Assembly (NCBI GenBank): GCA_016714895.1
Contig: JADKBV010000011.1
Span: forward strand, 806,001 to 870,000
DNA: 64,000 bases
Origin: Saprospiraceae bacterium
GTDB lineage: Bacteria; Bacteroidota; Bacteroidia; Chitinophagales; Saprospiraceae
Direction: 5' to 3'
The notes beneath the pieces are model-generated. The model saw nothing but the letters and a program-made list of their open reading frames with translations. It had not been told where the DNA came from and made no database searches. Both the position numbers and the translations under genes were made by a program. Shown piece after piece: positions 17,918 through 28,400 of the stretch. Numbering within the stretch: the first letter of the stretch is position 1; each line of letters opens with the position of its first letter.

Positions 17918-18097
17918 ATGAAAACATTTACAGTTATTTTAATTGTTATTGCCTTTTTAGTTCTAATTGGGGGATTTGCAACCGCAAGTGGAGCGCCACA
18001 AGAAGCCGTTTCAGTATCTTTGGCTTGTTTTTTTGCCATTTTAGCCCGAATAGCTCAATCGTCTGCCCAGCATAATGATTTACTGAATAAAAAATAA
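17918..18097 (+). CDS. Small two-helix membrane protein
   Basis: 59 residues: two hydrophobic helices (about 4-22 and 31-46) separated by ATASGAPQEA, and a polar tail ending LLNKK. It starts at an ATG after an A/T-rich leader and ends 2 bases before the GmrSD-like gene. The tight spacing suggests co-transcription. No family recognised. It could be a membrane partner of the defence genes or an unrelated small protein. Confidence 0.55.
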   Translation: MKTFTVILIVIAFLVLIGGFATASGAPQEAVSVSLACFFAILARIAQSSAQHNDLLNKK

Positions 18098-18099
18098 TA

Positions 18100-20163
18100 A
18101 TGGTAGCAACACAAGTTACATTAACAGACTTTCTTACACAAAATAAGACTCAGTTTGTAATTCCGGTATATCAGAGAAATTATGACTGGACTGAAGTACA
18201 ATGCAAACAACTTCTCGAAGACATTATTGAAATAGGATCAAGAGAAGGAAGTGATTCACATTTTATAGGAAGTATAGTGTTTATACATGACGGGGTTCAT
18301 CTTGCAGGAGAAGTTAAACCCCTTGTTATCATTGATGGTCAACAAAGGCTTACCACAATAACCATATTGTATTTGGCTTTATATAAATTTGCATTAAGCC
18401 ATAAAATGCCGGAAAGAGCTGCAGAAATCAATGATACAATTTTGATAAATAAGTTTGTAAAAGATGACAGCAGTAAGTTGAAGCTTAAACAAACCGACAA
18501 TAATTCAAAGGCCATGAAATTCCTTATGGGAGATAACAAGCCTGAGGATTATCCGGAATATAGCAGATTGAGAGATAATTATTTGTTCTTTTTTAATCAA
18601 ATCAATGATGACTCATTTGAGGTAATACATAATGGTTTGAATAGATTATTATTCGTCCAGATATCTTTGGAAAGAGATAAAGATGATCCACAAAGAATAT
18701 TTGAAAGCCTGAATTCAACAGGACTTGAACTTTCACAAGCAGACCTGATCAGAAATTATATTTTAATGGGTCTTGCACCAAAGGAACAAAACAGAATTTT
18801 TAATGAATATTGGGAGGTTATAGAGAATAATGCGAAATTTGAAAGTGATGAGGAGAGTAAGGTGTCTGATTTAATCAGAGACTATATGACCTTTATTAAT
18901 AAAAAAATACCAAATAAAAATAAGGTATATGAAGAGTTCAAAGCTAAGTTTAAAGTCAGAGATAATGAATTCTATAACAATACACTTGCAGAACTCAAGC
19001 AGTACGCTATTATTTACAACAAGATGCTCAATCCAAAACGCGAGACCGTAAAAGAAATTTCACAAGAGCTACAAAGTATAAATCAACTTGAAATCAATGT
19101 TTCTTATCCGTTTATCCTGCCAGTTTATAATGACTATATAAAAGGTGATCTGTCACAAAAAGATTTTATTAAAGTGCTTAAAATCATACAATCCTACACA
19201 TGGAGAAGATTTGTTTTAGGTTTGCCAACCAGTGCATTAAATAAAATATTTATGGTTCTTTATTCTGATATTGACAAAAAGGACTATATCTCATCACTTG
19301 AAAGGTCATTGGTAAAGAAAAGAGGTACCCAAAGATTTCCTACGGATAAAGAGATAGAGACGGCATTAAGAGATAAAGACATGTACAATACTCAGGCAAA
19401 AAACAGATTGTATCTTTTTGAAAAACTTGAGCATTTTAATAACAAAGAAATTGTAGACCTGAATACCGGTCAAATTACCATTGAACATATTTTTCCGCAG
19501 AACCCTGACTCAAAATGGAAGTCTGACCTGCATATTGAAGATTATAAGATGTTTGATGAAACCTATAAACATACAATTGGTAATCTTACCTTGTCAGGAA
19601 ATAATGGTCCATTAGGAAATAAATCATTTTTAGACAAAAAGTTAATGAATAAAGATGAAGGAGAGCAGGGCTATATATACAGTAATCTTTGGCTAAATAC
19701 TTATTTGAAAACCATAGATCAATGGACGATTACAAATCTGGGGGAAAGATACAATCTAATCTATAACAGATTTTTGAAAATTTGGGAATTCCCTAAAGTG
19801 AACATTATATTTGATTCATCGGAAGAAGAAGTGTCCATTTTTCAAGCAGAAGAACCAAAGGATAAAAAATTGGAGTACTATATATTCAGGAATGAAAAAA
19901 TTGTTGCTCCATATTTTAGTGAATTGTACACCCATATAATATCTGAACTGTTTAAAGAAAACCCTTCAAAATTTATGATGACAGAGCTTAAAGATTTAAT
20001 TGTACTTACTGCAAGTAAAGAGACCTTAAGATTTGCCACTCCTATCAATGACACATATTTTATTGAAGGTAATCTTGACAGTAATGGAAAATTCAGGAAA
20101 TTGAAACAGATTCTTATTAAGTTTGAAATGGAAGATGAATTAATAATAAAGTATATCAGATGA
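18100..20163 (+). CDS. GmrSD-like DUF262/DUF1524 protein (type IV restriction)
   Basis: A 687-residue protein with an N-terminal DUF262 domain and a C-terminal DUF1524 HNH-type nuclease domain. In DUF262: IPVYQRNYDW (20-29) and DGQQRLTT (79-86), a ParB/Srx-like NTP-binding signature, and RIFESLNSTGLELS. In DUF1524: EHIFPQNP (462-469), with the His-based nuclease motif, and TIGNLTLSGNNGPLGN about 30 residues later. About 150 further residues follow. Fused GmrS-GmrD proteins cleave modified (for example glucosylated) phage DNA; here that role is inferred from family. It is flanked by RhuM, T5orf172 and a zinc-finger protein, consistent with a defence island. Confidence 0.9.
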   Translation: MVATQVTLTDFLTQNKTQFVIPVYQRNYDWTEVQCKQLLEDIIEIGSREGSDSHFIGSIVFIHDGVHLAGEVKPLVIIDGQQRLTTITILYLALYKFALSHKMPERAAEINDTILINKFVKDDSSKLKLKQTDNNSKAMKFLMGDNKPEDYPEYSRLRDNYLFFFNQINDDSFEVIHNGLNRLLFVQISLERDKDDPQRIFESLNSTGLELSQADLIRNYILMGLAPKEQNRIFNEYWEVIENNAKFESDEESKVSDLIRDYMTFINKKIPNKNKVYEEFKAKFKVRDNEFYNNTLAELKQYAIIYNKMLNPKRETVKEISQELQSINQLEINVSYPFILPVYNDYIKGDLSQKDFIKVLKIIQSYTWRRFVLGLPTSALNKIFMVLYSDIDKKDYISSLERSLVKKRGTQRFPTDKEIETALRDKDMYNTQAKNRLYLFEKLEHFNNKEIVDLNTGQITIEHIFPQNPDSKWKSDLHIEDYKMFDETYKHTIGNLTLSGNNGPLGNKSFLDKKLMNKDEGEQGYIYSNLWLNTYLKTIDQWTITNLGERYNLIYNRFLKIWEFPKVNIIFDSSEEEVSIFQAEEPKDKKLEYYIFRNEKIVAPYFSELYTHIISELFKENPSKFMMTELKDLIVLTASKETLRFATPINDTYFIEGNLDSNGKFRKLKQILIKFEMEDELIIKYIR

Positions 20164-20186
20164 TGGCTTTTCAATAATCTCAATAA

Positions 20187-21074
20187 ATGAATATGCTAAA
20201 GTTTACTGAAATTATAGATTTAAGGGATAAGTTGGTGAATGGCGACATCACTTTAAAACTTGCTCAAGAATTATTCTGGAAAGACTTCAAAGAAGGTCAA
20301 CGATCCTGGCATACGAAGGACTGGAAAGAAAGAAGGTTGAAAGTCATTAAAGATAGATGTGAAATTTGTTCAGGAAAAGAGATATTAACAATTCAGCATC
20401 TTTCACACCCAAAAAAGTACTCTGAATATCTTAATGAAATTGAAAATATTTTTACCAAAGCTTATATAGACACAAATCCTAAAGTGAATCAATCTGAATT
20501 CAAAGAATTTTTGGAAAATTATTATGATTATCATCCCATTCCTTTGTGTACGAATTGTCAGAGCAGAAATCCTAATAAAAGGGAAAGAATGATGCCTCAG
20601 TATCTCTGCACAAAATGTCGGTATGAATGTGATGAAACAGTTCACAAATCAATAGATGAATTAATAACAACATTTTTCGAAAATGAAAAAGCACCTGAAG
20701 TTCAGGACAAATGTTTTATTTCAAAAAAATATAATAATAAAAATCATTTGCAAAGTGTGCGGTATTGGTTTTTAAGGGATAAAGTTAAAAATCAAAACAG
20801 TGATAAAATAGAAGAGATGGGGTTTTTGAATTTTCTTGGGGATAACATTAAATATCTGTCTTTTGAAGATGCCATAACTACATGCAAAAAATGTGCTTCG
20901 TACTTTGATTTATATAATATGGAGCTATGTCCAAAGTGTACAGAACATTATAGGGGTATTGAATATCCTACCTGCATTCAATGTCTACCTGAGGATAAAC
21001 GAAAGGCTGCACTTGAAAAAATTGAGTTTGGGAAAATAATGAACGAAAAGCATAAAGACCTGAGAATTGATTAA
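20187..21074 (+). CDS. Cysteine-rich zinc-finger protein, HNH-like, function unknown
   Basis: A 295-residue soluble protein with at least four metal-binding knuckles: CEICSGKEILTIQHL (HNH-like Cys-Cys followed by His), CTNCQSRN, CTKCRYEC, and a C-terminal pair CKKCASYF/CPKCTEHY followed by CIQC. The first cluster resembles the CxxC...H start of HNH nucleases, but the complete HNH core is not clear. It lies 23 bases after the GmrSD-like gene on the same strand, so it may be an accessory nucleic-acid-binding subunit. No family name can be given. Confidence 0.6.
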   Translation: MNMLKFTEIIDLRDKLVNGDITLKLAQELFWKDFKEGQRSWHTKDWKERRLKVIKDRCEICSGKEILTIQHLSHPKKYSEYLNEIENIFTKAYIDTNPKVNQSEFKEFLENYYDYHPIPLCTNCQSRNPNKRERMMPQYLCTKCRYECDETVHKSIDELITTFFENEKAPEVQDKCFISKKYNNKNHLQSVRYWFLRDKVKNQNSDKIEEMGFLNFLGDNIKYLSFEDAITTCKKCASYFDLYNMELCPKCTEHYRGIEYPTCIQCLPEDKRKAALEKIEFGKIMNEKHKDLRID

Positions 21075-21451
21075 TTCCATTATTCACACTCTCTCCAAAA
21101 TTTCATTAGACCTCTTACCAGTAAGGTGGCCTTGGTGAAGAATCTTTTACCTATAAAATAAGGAGAGGATTTGGGTCAGAGGTTACATTCTTTCATGAAG
21201 ATATCAGTGCAGTGCACCTTTTATTAGGCTTGTCAAATAAATTTCGATCAATAAATGATAAAAATGGTCTGAACAGAATTATATTTGTACTTGACTTGGT
21301 GTTGGTTTGGTTGCACCCTCAATGTAGGGACAAAATTCGCCAGGTCGTTAATTTTTTTAAAATTTATTTTGGACACGTATTATGATTACATTTACCAAAT
21401 TTGCAGATGATATTCGAGACAAACTTAAACTAAAGGTATTCATAGCTATAC
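21075..21451. other. Intergenic interval with a candidate promoter
   Basis: No gene found. TATATTTG at 21280-21287 fits the Bacteroidota -7 box and could drive the HipA-like gene at 21452 with a long leader. A minus-strand open stretch around 21074-21165 reads like a coding remnant (ends KFWRECE then stop) but has no start. Confidence 0.4.
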
Positions 21452-22267
21452 ATGAAAGTAGTTAATGCCATAACCATTCTGGAAGAAATCCAAACAACCG
21501 GACATTCACCTTTAAAAATTCAGGGTGATGATGGCAATATTTATATAGTAAAAAAGAGGAAACATTTTCAGGCAGATACTGAAATGGTTTCAGAATTTTT
21601 GTGTAATTATTTATGCAGGCAATGGGGAATTAAAACCCCTGAATGTAAATTTGTGAGCGTGTCAAGGGAGCTTATTATGAATGATTCTACTTTGTCCGGC
21701 CGGCACAACGTCAAACATTATGAAAATTATTTGTGTTTCGGGTCTCAGTTTATGCCCAATGCAATTGATTTACAATTATCAGATTTAAACTATGTTAAGG
21801 GTTCGCGGTCATTGTACAATGATATAACAGAGTTGCTTAAAATTGGGTTATTTGATCTGTGGGTTGTTAATATAGACAGAAAACCCACGAATCTTAATTT
21901 GATGAAACAAATTTTACCAAATGGTAAGTTTGGAATTGTTGCCATTGATCATGCTTATTCATTCGACACTTTGCGCTATGATCAACTGACACCGGATTTG
22001 GAGCTTTCATTTAATGAATCCATATTGTTTTTAGATATTGTCAACGCAATGTATAAAGAACAAGCATCACAGGATTTTGAAAATCTTTATCATGCGTATT
22101 TTTTGGAAAGTATTTCAAGATGTGAAACTGGTATTGAAGATTTTTTAAATGAAATAAAACAAAATTTTCAGGAAGAGCAGGAATTTTTCTTACATTTAAA
22201 ACGTTTTCTGTTTGATAAGGATAGAAATGGCACTATCTTTGCCGACTTTTTAAGAAGATTGAAGTAA
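21452..22267 (+). CDS. HipA-like kinase family protein (HipA_2 type)
   Basis: A 271-residue protein resembling the short HipA-type kinases. Visible elements: an ATP-binding N-lobe strand with Lys (IYIVKKR), the catalytic loop DLWVVNIDRKPTNLNL (HipA-style NxDRxxxN), and GIVAIDHAYSFD (metal-binding DH in place of DFG). It lacks the extended N-terminal HipA domain. HipA kinases phosphorylate targets such as tRNA synthetases; the targets of this short class are not known. The next gene, DUF3037, starts 12 bases downstream, and this pairing is a recurring one for this family. Likely a two-gene module in the accessory island. Confidence 0.8.
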   Translation: MKVVNAITILEEIQTTGHSPLKIQGDDGNIYIVKKRKHFQADTEMVSEFLCNYLCRQWGIKTPECKFVSVSRELIMNDSTLSGRHNVKHYENYLCFGSQFMPNAIDLQLSDLNYVKGSRSLYNDITELLKIGLFDLWVVNIDRKPTNLNLMKQILPNGKFGIVAIDHAYSFDTLRYDQLTPDLELSFNESILFLDIVNAMYKEQASQDFENLYHAYFLESISRCETGIEDFLNEIKQNFQEEQEFFLHLKRFLFDKDRNGTIFADFLRRLK

Positions 22268-22279
22268 AAATTTCATAAG

Positions 22280-23110
22280 GTGACCAACCAAGTAATATAT
22301 AGTATCGTGTATGTAAGTCCTGACTCCCGTCTGGGAGACAAAGTGGCTATAGGCGTGTTATTATTAGATGGAGCACATTTAATCTTTAAATATTCACTTC
22401 AAAAACTTCAGAATTTAAAATCAGTTTTGGGAGATTATTGGGATCCTGTTTCAAAATCATTACGCGCAACCCAAAAGTATATTGAAAATATCGATATAAC
22501 GAAGAAGCCAATATTTCAGGAAGCCCGGGAAATGATATCCAAAGATTATTTGACAAAGTTAAGCATTTACGCTAATGGTTTAATCCAATTTCAGGAACCC
22601 AAAACGGCTATCCTTACCTCAACATTTGGGGTAGAGCAGTTTTACCTGTCTTTGTTTCCGGAGGATCACAAATCAATAGAAAAATCAGCAAAACCCAACT
22701 ACAGAAATCAGATAGATCAATCATTTATATCTAAAATAGAACAACAGGTTCATGTAAAAATTGATATTGACGATAAAATTATTCCTGATTTTTATATCAA
22801 TTATTCACTTGACGCCATAGGTCGTAATGGAGAAATATACATTGCGAAGTATATAGATTTTGCTGTAGAACAGAAAGCACCTATTTCACATCTCATTGTC
22901 ACGACAGAGGAATTAAGCCGAATATTCAATAACAATAAATTCAGCAATGTTTTTATTTTTGGTGTTGAACCTGAAATAGGGTCAGAGTCACACAAAAAAT
23001 GGGCATTTGTAAATAAATACAAAGGTTACAAAATGTTTCATCCGGATCAGGCTGAAGAGGTCGCCAATATTTTTCTTAATTCAGGTGCCATAAAATTTAT
23101 TAAAGTTTAA
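22280..23110 (+). CDS. DUF3037-containing protein, partner of the HipA-like kinase
   Basis: A 276-residue protein starting at a GTG. Its N-terminus (YSIVYVSPDSRLGDKVAIGVLL) matches DUF3037, whose hallmark is a short strand followed by a conserved Gly and an IGVLL-like strand. The domain normally spans about 120 residues, so the second half here is an unassigned extension. DUF3037 genes commonly sit next to short HipA-like kinases, and a role as modulator or antitoxin-like partner is only inferred from that pairing. No membrane segments or signal peptide. Confidence 0.65.
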   Translation: MTNQVIYSIVYVSPDSRLGDKVAIGVLLLDGAHLIFKYSLQKLQNLKSVLGDYWDPVSKSLRATQKYIENIDITKKPIFQEAREMISKDYLTKLSIYANGLIQFQEPKTAILTSTFGVEQFYLSLFPEDHKSIEKSAKPNYRNQIDQSFISKIEQQVHVKIDIDDKIIPDFYINYSLDAIGRNGEIYIAKYIDFAVEQKAPISHLIVTTEELSRIFNNNKFSNVFIFGVEPEIGSESHKKWAFVNKYKGYKMFHPDQAEEVANIFLNSGAIKFIKV

Positions 23111-23289
23111 TAAGAGTTAAACACACAAATTTTATTTATATTATATTCATCTAAAATTTTTCTGATACGTTGTATTAAAATAGTATTCCGGTGCAAAAAG
23201 GAAATATAAGTTTCATGAAATTTTAGGGTCAAATCAAAAATTATTATAAAAATAAAGTGTAATTTTAAGATAATGTATAAAGATTAATT

Positions 23290-23297
23290 TATCTTTG
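23290..23297 (+). promoter_or_regulatory. Candidate -7 box upstream of porP/sprF
   Basis: TATCTTTG fits TAnnTTTG and lies 48 bases before the porP/sprF start. No clear -33 TTTG at the right spacing. Confidence 0.45.
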
Positions 23298-23344
23298 TCA
23301 TCGATCATAAAACGATTACTTAATATAAGGCAAAATAATTTAAA

Positions 23345-24484
23345 ATGATGATGAAATTATGGACGGTATTACTGGTATTTGCAGGTGTGCACCTATCAGC
23401 TCAGGATCCGGCTTACCAGAGTTTTACACAAAACAGGTTTTTGTTTAACCCGTCACTTACCGGAAGTTATGGTGCCCAGTCATGGAAAGTGAGGTCAAAA
23501 GCTCAATGGAACAATGACGGCGGTGGCGGATATAAAACGGTGAGTCTGCTATTTGAAGAGACCATGCCTTGTAGTATCCTCGACATTGGGGCAAAAGTGA
23601 ACTATAATGAAGAAGGAGCCGGAATATATCAGACTCTGGATTTTGGGTTCCTGACTTCCGCATTTCTTCCGTTTCCTACGGGGAGACAACATGATCACAA
23701 TGCCAGAATCGGATTGGATTTTTCCTGGGGTGTCAATACCATAGATTTTAGCCGATTGATTTGGTCAGACCAACTTGACCCTAAGTACGGCAATATCAAC
23801 CCGACTTCATTTACGACAAACAGTCAGGGCAGGTCCGCCTGGTATATGAATCCGGGTATCGGCATTTCATTGCGATCGCTTTGGTTTAAAAAAAGAAAAA
23901 ATGCTTTTATGACCAATATGGGTTTTGCCATGTATCGGTTTTATTCACTCAATGAAGGAAATATCAATCAGTCTGTGTCGGTGCTGGGTTTGCAAAATGA
24001 CAATCCGTTCAGGATTTCAGCTTTTTTTGAGACCGAGTTTATTCCGAAGTATTACGGTAAACAGTTTATTTCAGTGCGCCCTTCTGTTTTATATCAAAAA
24101 CAAGGTGCCATTGATTATTTTGAGACGGGTGTGAGGGTTGGATATTCCAAAAGTGCCGGTCTGGGATTGTTTTGTCATTTTTCACCATTCAACCAATTTG
24201 GTCAATCGCCCTGGATAACCCTCAATACCGATTTTATGATATCCCTCGGCAAAGGAAAAAAATTGGAAACCTTTATCGCATGGTCTGAAAGTATCGGTGG
24301 TGTACAAAACCTTATCGGTCCACAGATCGAAGTCGGTTTTAATATATATTTCAGAAAAAGCGGTATTTGTAATTTGTTGGGACTCAAGGATGATGTTCCT
24401 TACAACGCAGAATATAATTGTCCGATTATGGCACTAACTCCCGGAAAAAGAAAAATGTATGAAGATATCTGGTATAAAAATTAG
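23345..24484 (+). CDS. PorP/SprF family type IX secretion membrane protein
   Basis: A 379-residue outer-membrane protein. The signal peptide ends HLSA/Q, directly followed by DPAYQSFTQNRFLFNPSLTGSYG, the conserved start of the PorP/SprF family. The rest is a beta-barrel with alternating hydrophobic strands. PorP/SprF proteins are associated with T9SS and with surface delivery of partner adhesins, usually the neighbouring gene that carries a type B (gliding-motility-type) C-terminus. Here the next gene overlaps the end of this one by 26 bases and encodes exactly such an adhesin, so the two form a secretion pair. Confidence 0.92.
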   Translation: MMMKLWTVLLVFAGVHLSAQDPAYQSFTQNRFLFNPSLTGSYGAQSWKVRSKAQWNNDGGGGYKTVSLLFEETMPCSILDIGAKVNYNEEGAGIYQTLDFGFLTSAFLPFPTGRQHDHNARIGLDFSWGVNTIDFSRLIWSDQLDPKYGNINPTSFTTNSQGRSAWYMNPGIGISLRSLWFKKRKNAFMTNMGFAMYRFYSLNEGNINQSVSVLGLQNDNPFRISAFFETEFIPKYYGKQFISVRPSVLYQKQGAIDYFETGVRVGYSKSAGLGLFCHFSPFNQFGQSPWITLNTDFMISLGKGKKLETFIAWSESIGGVQNLIGPQIEVGFNIYFRKSGICNLLGLKDDVPYNAEYNCPIMALTPGKRKMYEDIWYKN

Positions 24485-25439
24485 TTTTGTTGGGGTAATA
24501 CTGTTTGTGTTAAAAACCCAATTATTTGCACAAGTTCAATGCCCATGCATTGAAAATGAATGCGGTGTTGTAGTTTCGTCTTTTAAACTAGTCAGCGATT
24601 CAACTATTGTTTGTGACGGAACGCCTTTTGAAGTTCAAAATAATTCGACAGTTTCTAATGTTTCTTATTTTATTTGGGACTGGGGCGATGGAACCAGAGA
24701 CAGCGTAACAACAATGGCTAATCAAATGCATACATATAATATTTCTGATCAAATAGTATGTAATAGGAAAAAAACCGTTTTTGAAATTTGTTTGTTAGTT
24801 GTCAAAAATTGTGGGTCAACTTATTCTTGCCATTCAAATAGTAGTCCTGTTACAGTAATACATAGACCCAAAGCTCGTTTTAATTTTGTAAATACTGTTT
24901 GTAAAAACACAAATGTAAATTTTACAAACAATTCATGTAATTTAGACTCAAATGATCCTGATGCCTATCTATGGACATTTCATGATGGGACAACTTCGAC
25001 TGAGGTAAACCCTCCACCTAAACCCTATACTGCTCCCGGAATTTTTCCTGTAAGATTAAGAGTAGAGAACAATTGTGGTAATCATGATACTTTACAATTT
25101 ATTCAAGTAGTTGATTTTACAGACGCCAAAGTCAATATTTCCGGTTCCGCAAGAGACAGTGTGGTTTGTGTTGGCGATGTTGTCACTTTGATTGATACAA
25201 GTAATATATGGTCAATCAACAATCGTTGGACTTTTCCTTTGAACAATAATCAGAATGTATTGAGAGATACTTCAAATTGGATTATGGCTCAACATATCAG
25301 AAATAAAGAAAAAGTACTGCCCATTGATACCATAAATCGTTTGGATACACTGATTTTTACCGTTAAAACTCCGGGAACCTACACCTTCCGCCTGACTTCC
25401 ACCAACGCCTGCGGAACAAGTACATGGATTTTCCACTGA
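24459..25439 (+). CDS. N-terminal part of a giant PKD-domain adhesin (interrupted by a frameshift)
   Basis: 326 residues with a signal peptide (VGVILFVLKTQLFAQ) and PKD-like domains (for example YFIWDWGDGTRDS and YLWTFHDGTTS). It stops at 25437-25439 in the middle of a domain (TNACGTSTW). The domain continues immediately in another frame at 25424 (FPLRVVAAPTINL). One missing base near 25425-25432, most simply a T in TTTT at 25429-25432, would fuse them. Read with the next entry as one gene of ~1,800 residues. It overlaps the porP/sprF gene. Confidence 0.85.
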   Translation: MKISGIKISFVGVILFVLKTQLFAQVQCPCIENECGVVVSSFKLVSDSTIVCDGTPFEVQNNSTVSNVSYFIWDWGDGTRDSVTTMANQMHTYNISDQIVCNRKKTVFEICLLVVKNCGSTYSCHSNSSPVTVIHRPKARFNFVNTVCKNTNVNFTNNSCNLDSNDPDAYLWTFHDGTTSTEVNPPPKPYTAPGIFPVRLRVENNCGNHDTLQFIQVVDFTDAKVNISGSARDSVVCVGDVVTLIDTSNIWSINNRWTFPLNNNQNVLRDTSNWIMAQHIRNKEKVLPIDTINRLDTLIFTVKTPGTYTFRLTSTNACGTSTWIFH

Positions 25440-28400
25440 GGGTGGTGGCTGCGCCAACGATCAACTTACCAACACCACCTTCTCTTTGTGAGTCCGGAAA
25501 TTATACGCCCGGACCCAATATCATCACCGGAGACATCATCTCTGTCAGATGGGATTTTCCCGGTGGTGTACCTTCGTCCTCGACCATGCGGATTCCGGGC
25601 AATATCTTTTATGCCGCGCCCGGTACGTATCCGGTGACACTGACCGTAATAGCTGCATGTGATACGATCGTCCGAACGACCAATGTATTGGTCGCAGACA
25701 GGACTCCTGTCAATATTTTGGATACAAATCCCAGAGTATTCTGCCAAAGCAGCAGTCCTTATACATTTCTTGCGGACACTCCCGGAGGTGTTTGGTCCGG
25801 CTCCGGCATCGTCAATGCGACGACCGGCGTTTTTAACCCATCTACCTTGGCCCCGGGCAATTATACCATCACTTATGATTATGGTACTTCGGGTTGTTCA
25901 TCACAAGATACATTTGGTATTCGGGTGGTAGCTTCTGAGATGGTGGTAGCACAAGATGCGATATTATGCGAAAATTCTCCACCGACACAATTGATGGCCA
26001 TGCCGTCTACAGGTACCTGGTCCGGGCATCCGGCTGTGACACCTTCCGGGATATTTGATCCGGCCATTTCGGGTATTGGTAATTTTCCTTTGGATTATCA
26101 ATATACCGACATGAATGGTTGTGTTGCGGAAAGAATGATTGAAGTTGTGGTTGAAGCTTTTCCGGTTATGAATGCTTTGGATACAGCATTACTTTGTTCG
26201 GCCACAGGAACCCTTCCTTTTACAGAAGTACTTCAGCTCACAGCCAATCCTTCAGGCGGTATGTATTTTTTTGAGGTCAATCAGGTGAATGCCGGACAAA
26301 ATATCGATCTTTCGGCCTATTCCAATGAACTGGTTACCGTAGCTATCAGGTATCAGCGCAATGCTTGTGAAGTATTTGATACAGCATACATACGGTTTGT
26401 TGATAAACCTCTTCTTTTGGTGTCAAATGATACCGCTTTGTGTATTGATGCCGGAACACACACGCTTCAGGCCAATCTACCCGGAGGTACCTGGAGCGGT
26501 CCGGGTATCGATCCGGGCAGCGGCACAATAAATTTGAACACTGCCGGACAAGGAACATTCCAATATTTTTATTCATTCCAACCCAATACATCATGTTTTC
26601 AGGAAAAAATAGTCAACGTTGAGATCAAAGATCCGGGCAGAAATCTCATCGCCGGAGATGATGAATACGTTTGTGAAGGAGTAAATTTTTTTCAATTTAC
26701 CGGGTTTTCACCATCCGGCGGAACATGGTCCGGCACGGGTATTACACCCGATGGTCTGGTTGACATTTCTGTGCTTACAGTTGGTCAAACATATAGCTAT
26801 ACTTATTGTGTTACGGAAAACACTACAGATCTGTGCCAGGCATGCCGAACGAAAAATTTTATAGTCCGGTCTCTGCCTTTACCTTCATTTACTATAGATG
26901 GGACCACTTGTATTAATGAAAATATTACCTTTATTGACCAAACACCCGGAAACAATACCATTCGTTTTGACTTTGGCGATAATTCTTTCAGTACAATGGA
27001 GACGGCAACACATCAGTACACCACGCAGGGAAACTATACGGTTATCTTGTCTGTGACAGATGAATATGGATGTCAGGCCTCCACTTCTCAAAATGTATAT
27101 GTAACGACCCGACCAATTGCATCGTTTTTAACAGCAGATGATGAAGGTTGTGCACCATTTGATTTGCAAATCCAAAATACCAGTTCCGGAGATGGATTGA
27201 GTTTTGAATGGTTGGTCGACGGAATGACGTACAATACCCAAAACCTCCCTGATGTCATTTTGGACGGCATCACCAAAGACAGTGTTTTTATAGTGCAGCT
27301 TGCAGTCAGCAATTTGTGTGGAACTGTTTTTGTTCAGGATTCCGTATTGGTTTATCCTTATCCCATTATGGATTTTGGCGTCAATGAATTGAGTGGTTGT
27401 TCGCCTTTATCCATTCATTTTTCAAATGTTTCTCTTGGCAATCCGGACACATATGTTTGGGATTATGGCAATGGAAATACATCGTTTGACAGCCTTCCTG
27501 AAGATCAGATATATGTAGCCGTCAACGACAGTATAACCTTGTACACAGTTACATTATCAGGAAGTAATGACTGTGGTGCAGACAGTATTACTAAAGTGAT
27601 CACCGTATTTCCACCCGATGTTACAGCATTTATAGAATTTCAGGGATTGACTTATTGTCAATATGATACAGCGGTTTTTCGTGCATTTTCTACACCGGGA
27701 GCCATAAACACCTGGCAGATAATGCGACCCGACGGAACGATATTTGGTGAGTCAGGAAATGTATTGACCACCGAAGTTAATGTACCCGGATCATATACGG
27801 TCATTTTGTTTGCAAGTCGTTGTGGCAGTGATTCGGACACGGTCACATTTCAGGTATTACCGGCTCCTGATGTACAGTTGGATATTCCGGAATTTGCCTG
27901 TCAGAACGATCAGGTTGTATTCAGGGTTGATGGGACAAATTTTGCAGGTGCAACATGGGACTACGGAGATGGAAATTTTGACAACACCGGTGTACATTTA
28001 TATGATACTCCCGGAATGTATGAAGTTTCTGTGACCGTTTTTTCTCTTTTAAACAATTGTCCGATAACCTTAAGAGGCAGCATACGTATTGTTGGACTGC
28101 CGACAGCATCTTTTGTGCCTTCCGTTCTCAACGGTTGCTTACCGCTGGAAGTTGAGTTTAACAATCAAAGTGTTGGGGGCACCTTGTTTGACTGGAGCTT
28201 TGGTGACATGACATCAAATTCAAATGAATTAAATTCTACACACACGTATTATACAGACGGAACATTTACCGTGACCCTTACGGTATTTGATCAATTTGGA
28301 TGTTTTGCAGATACCTCTGTGGTAAATATCATTGTATTTCCAAAGCCGGAAAGTGTTTTTTCTTTTGAAAATAAAACATATTGTCTTGGATATGACACCG

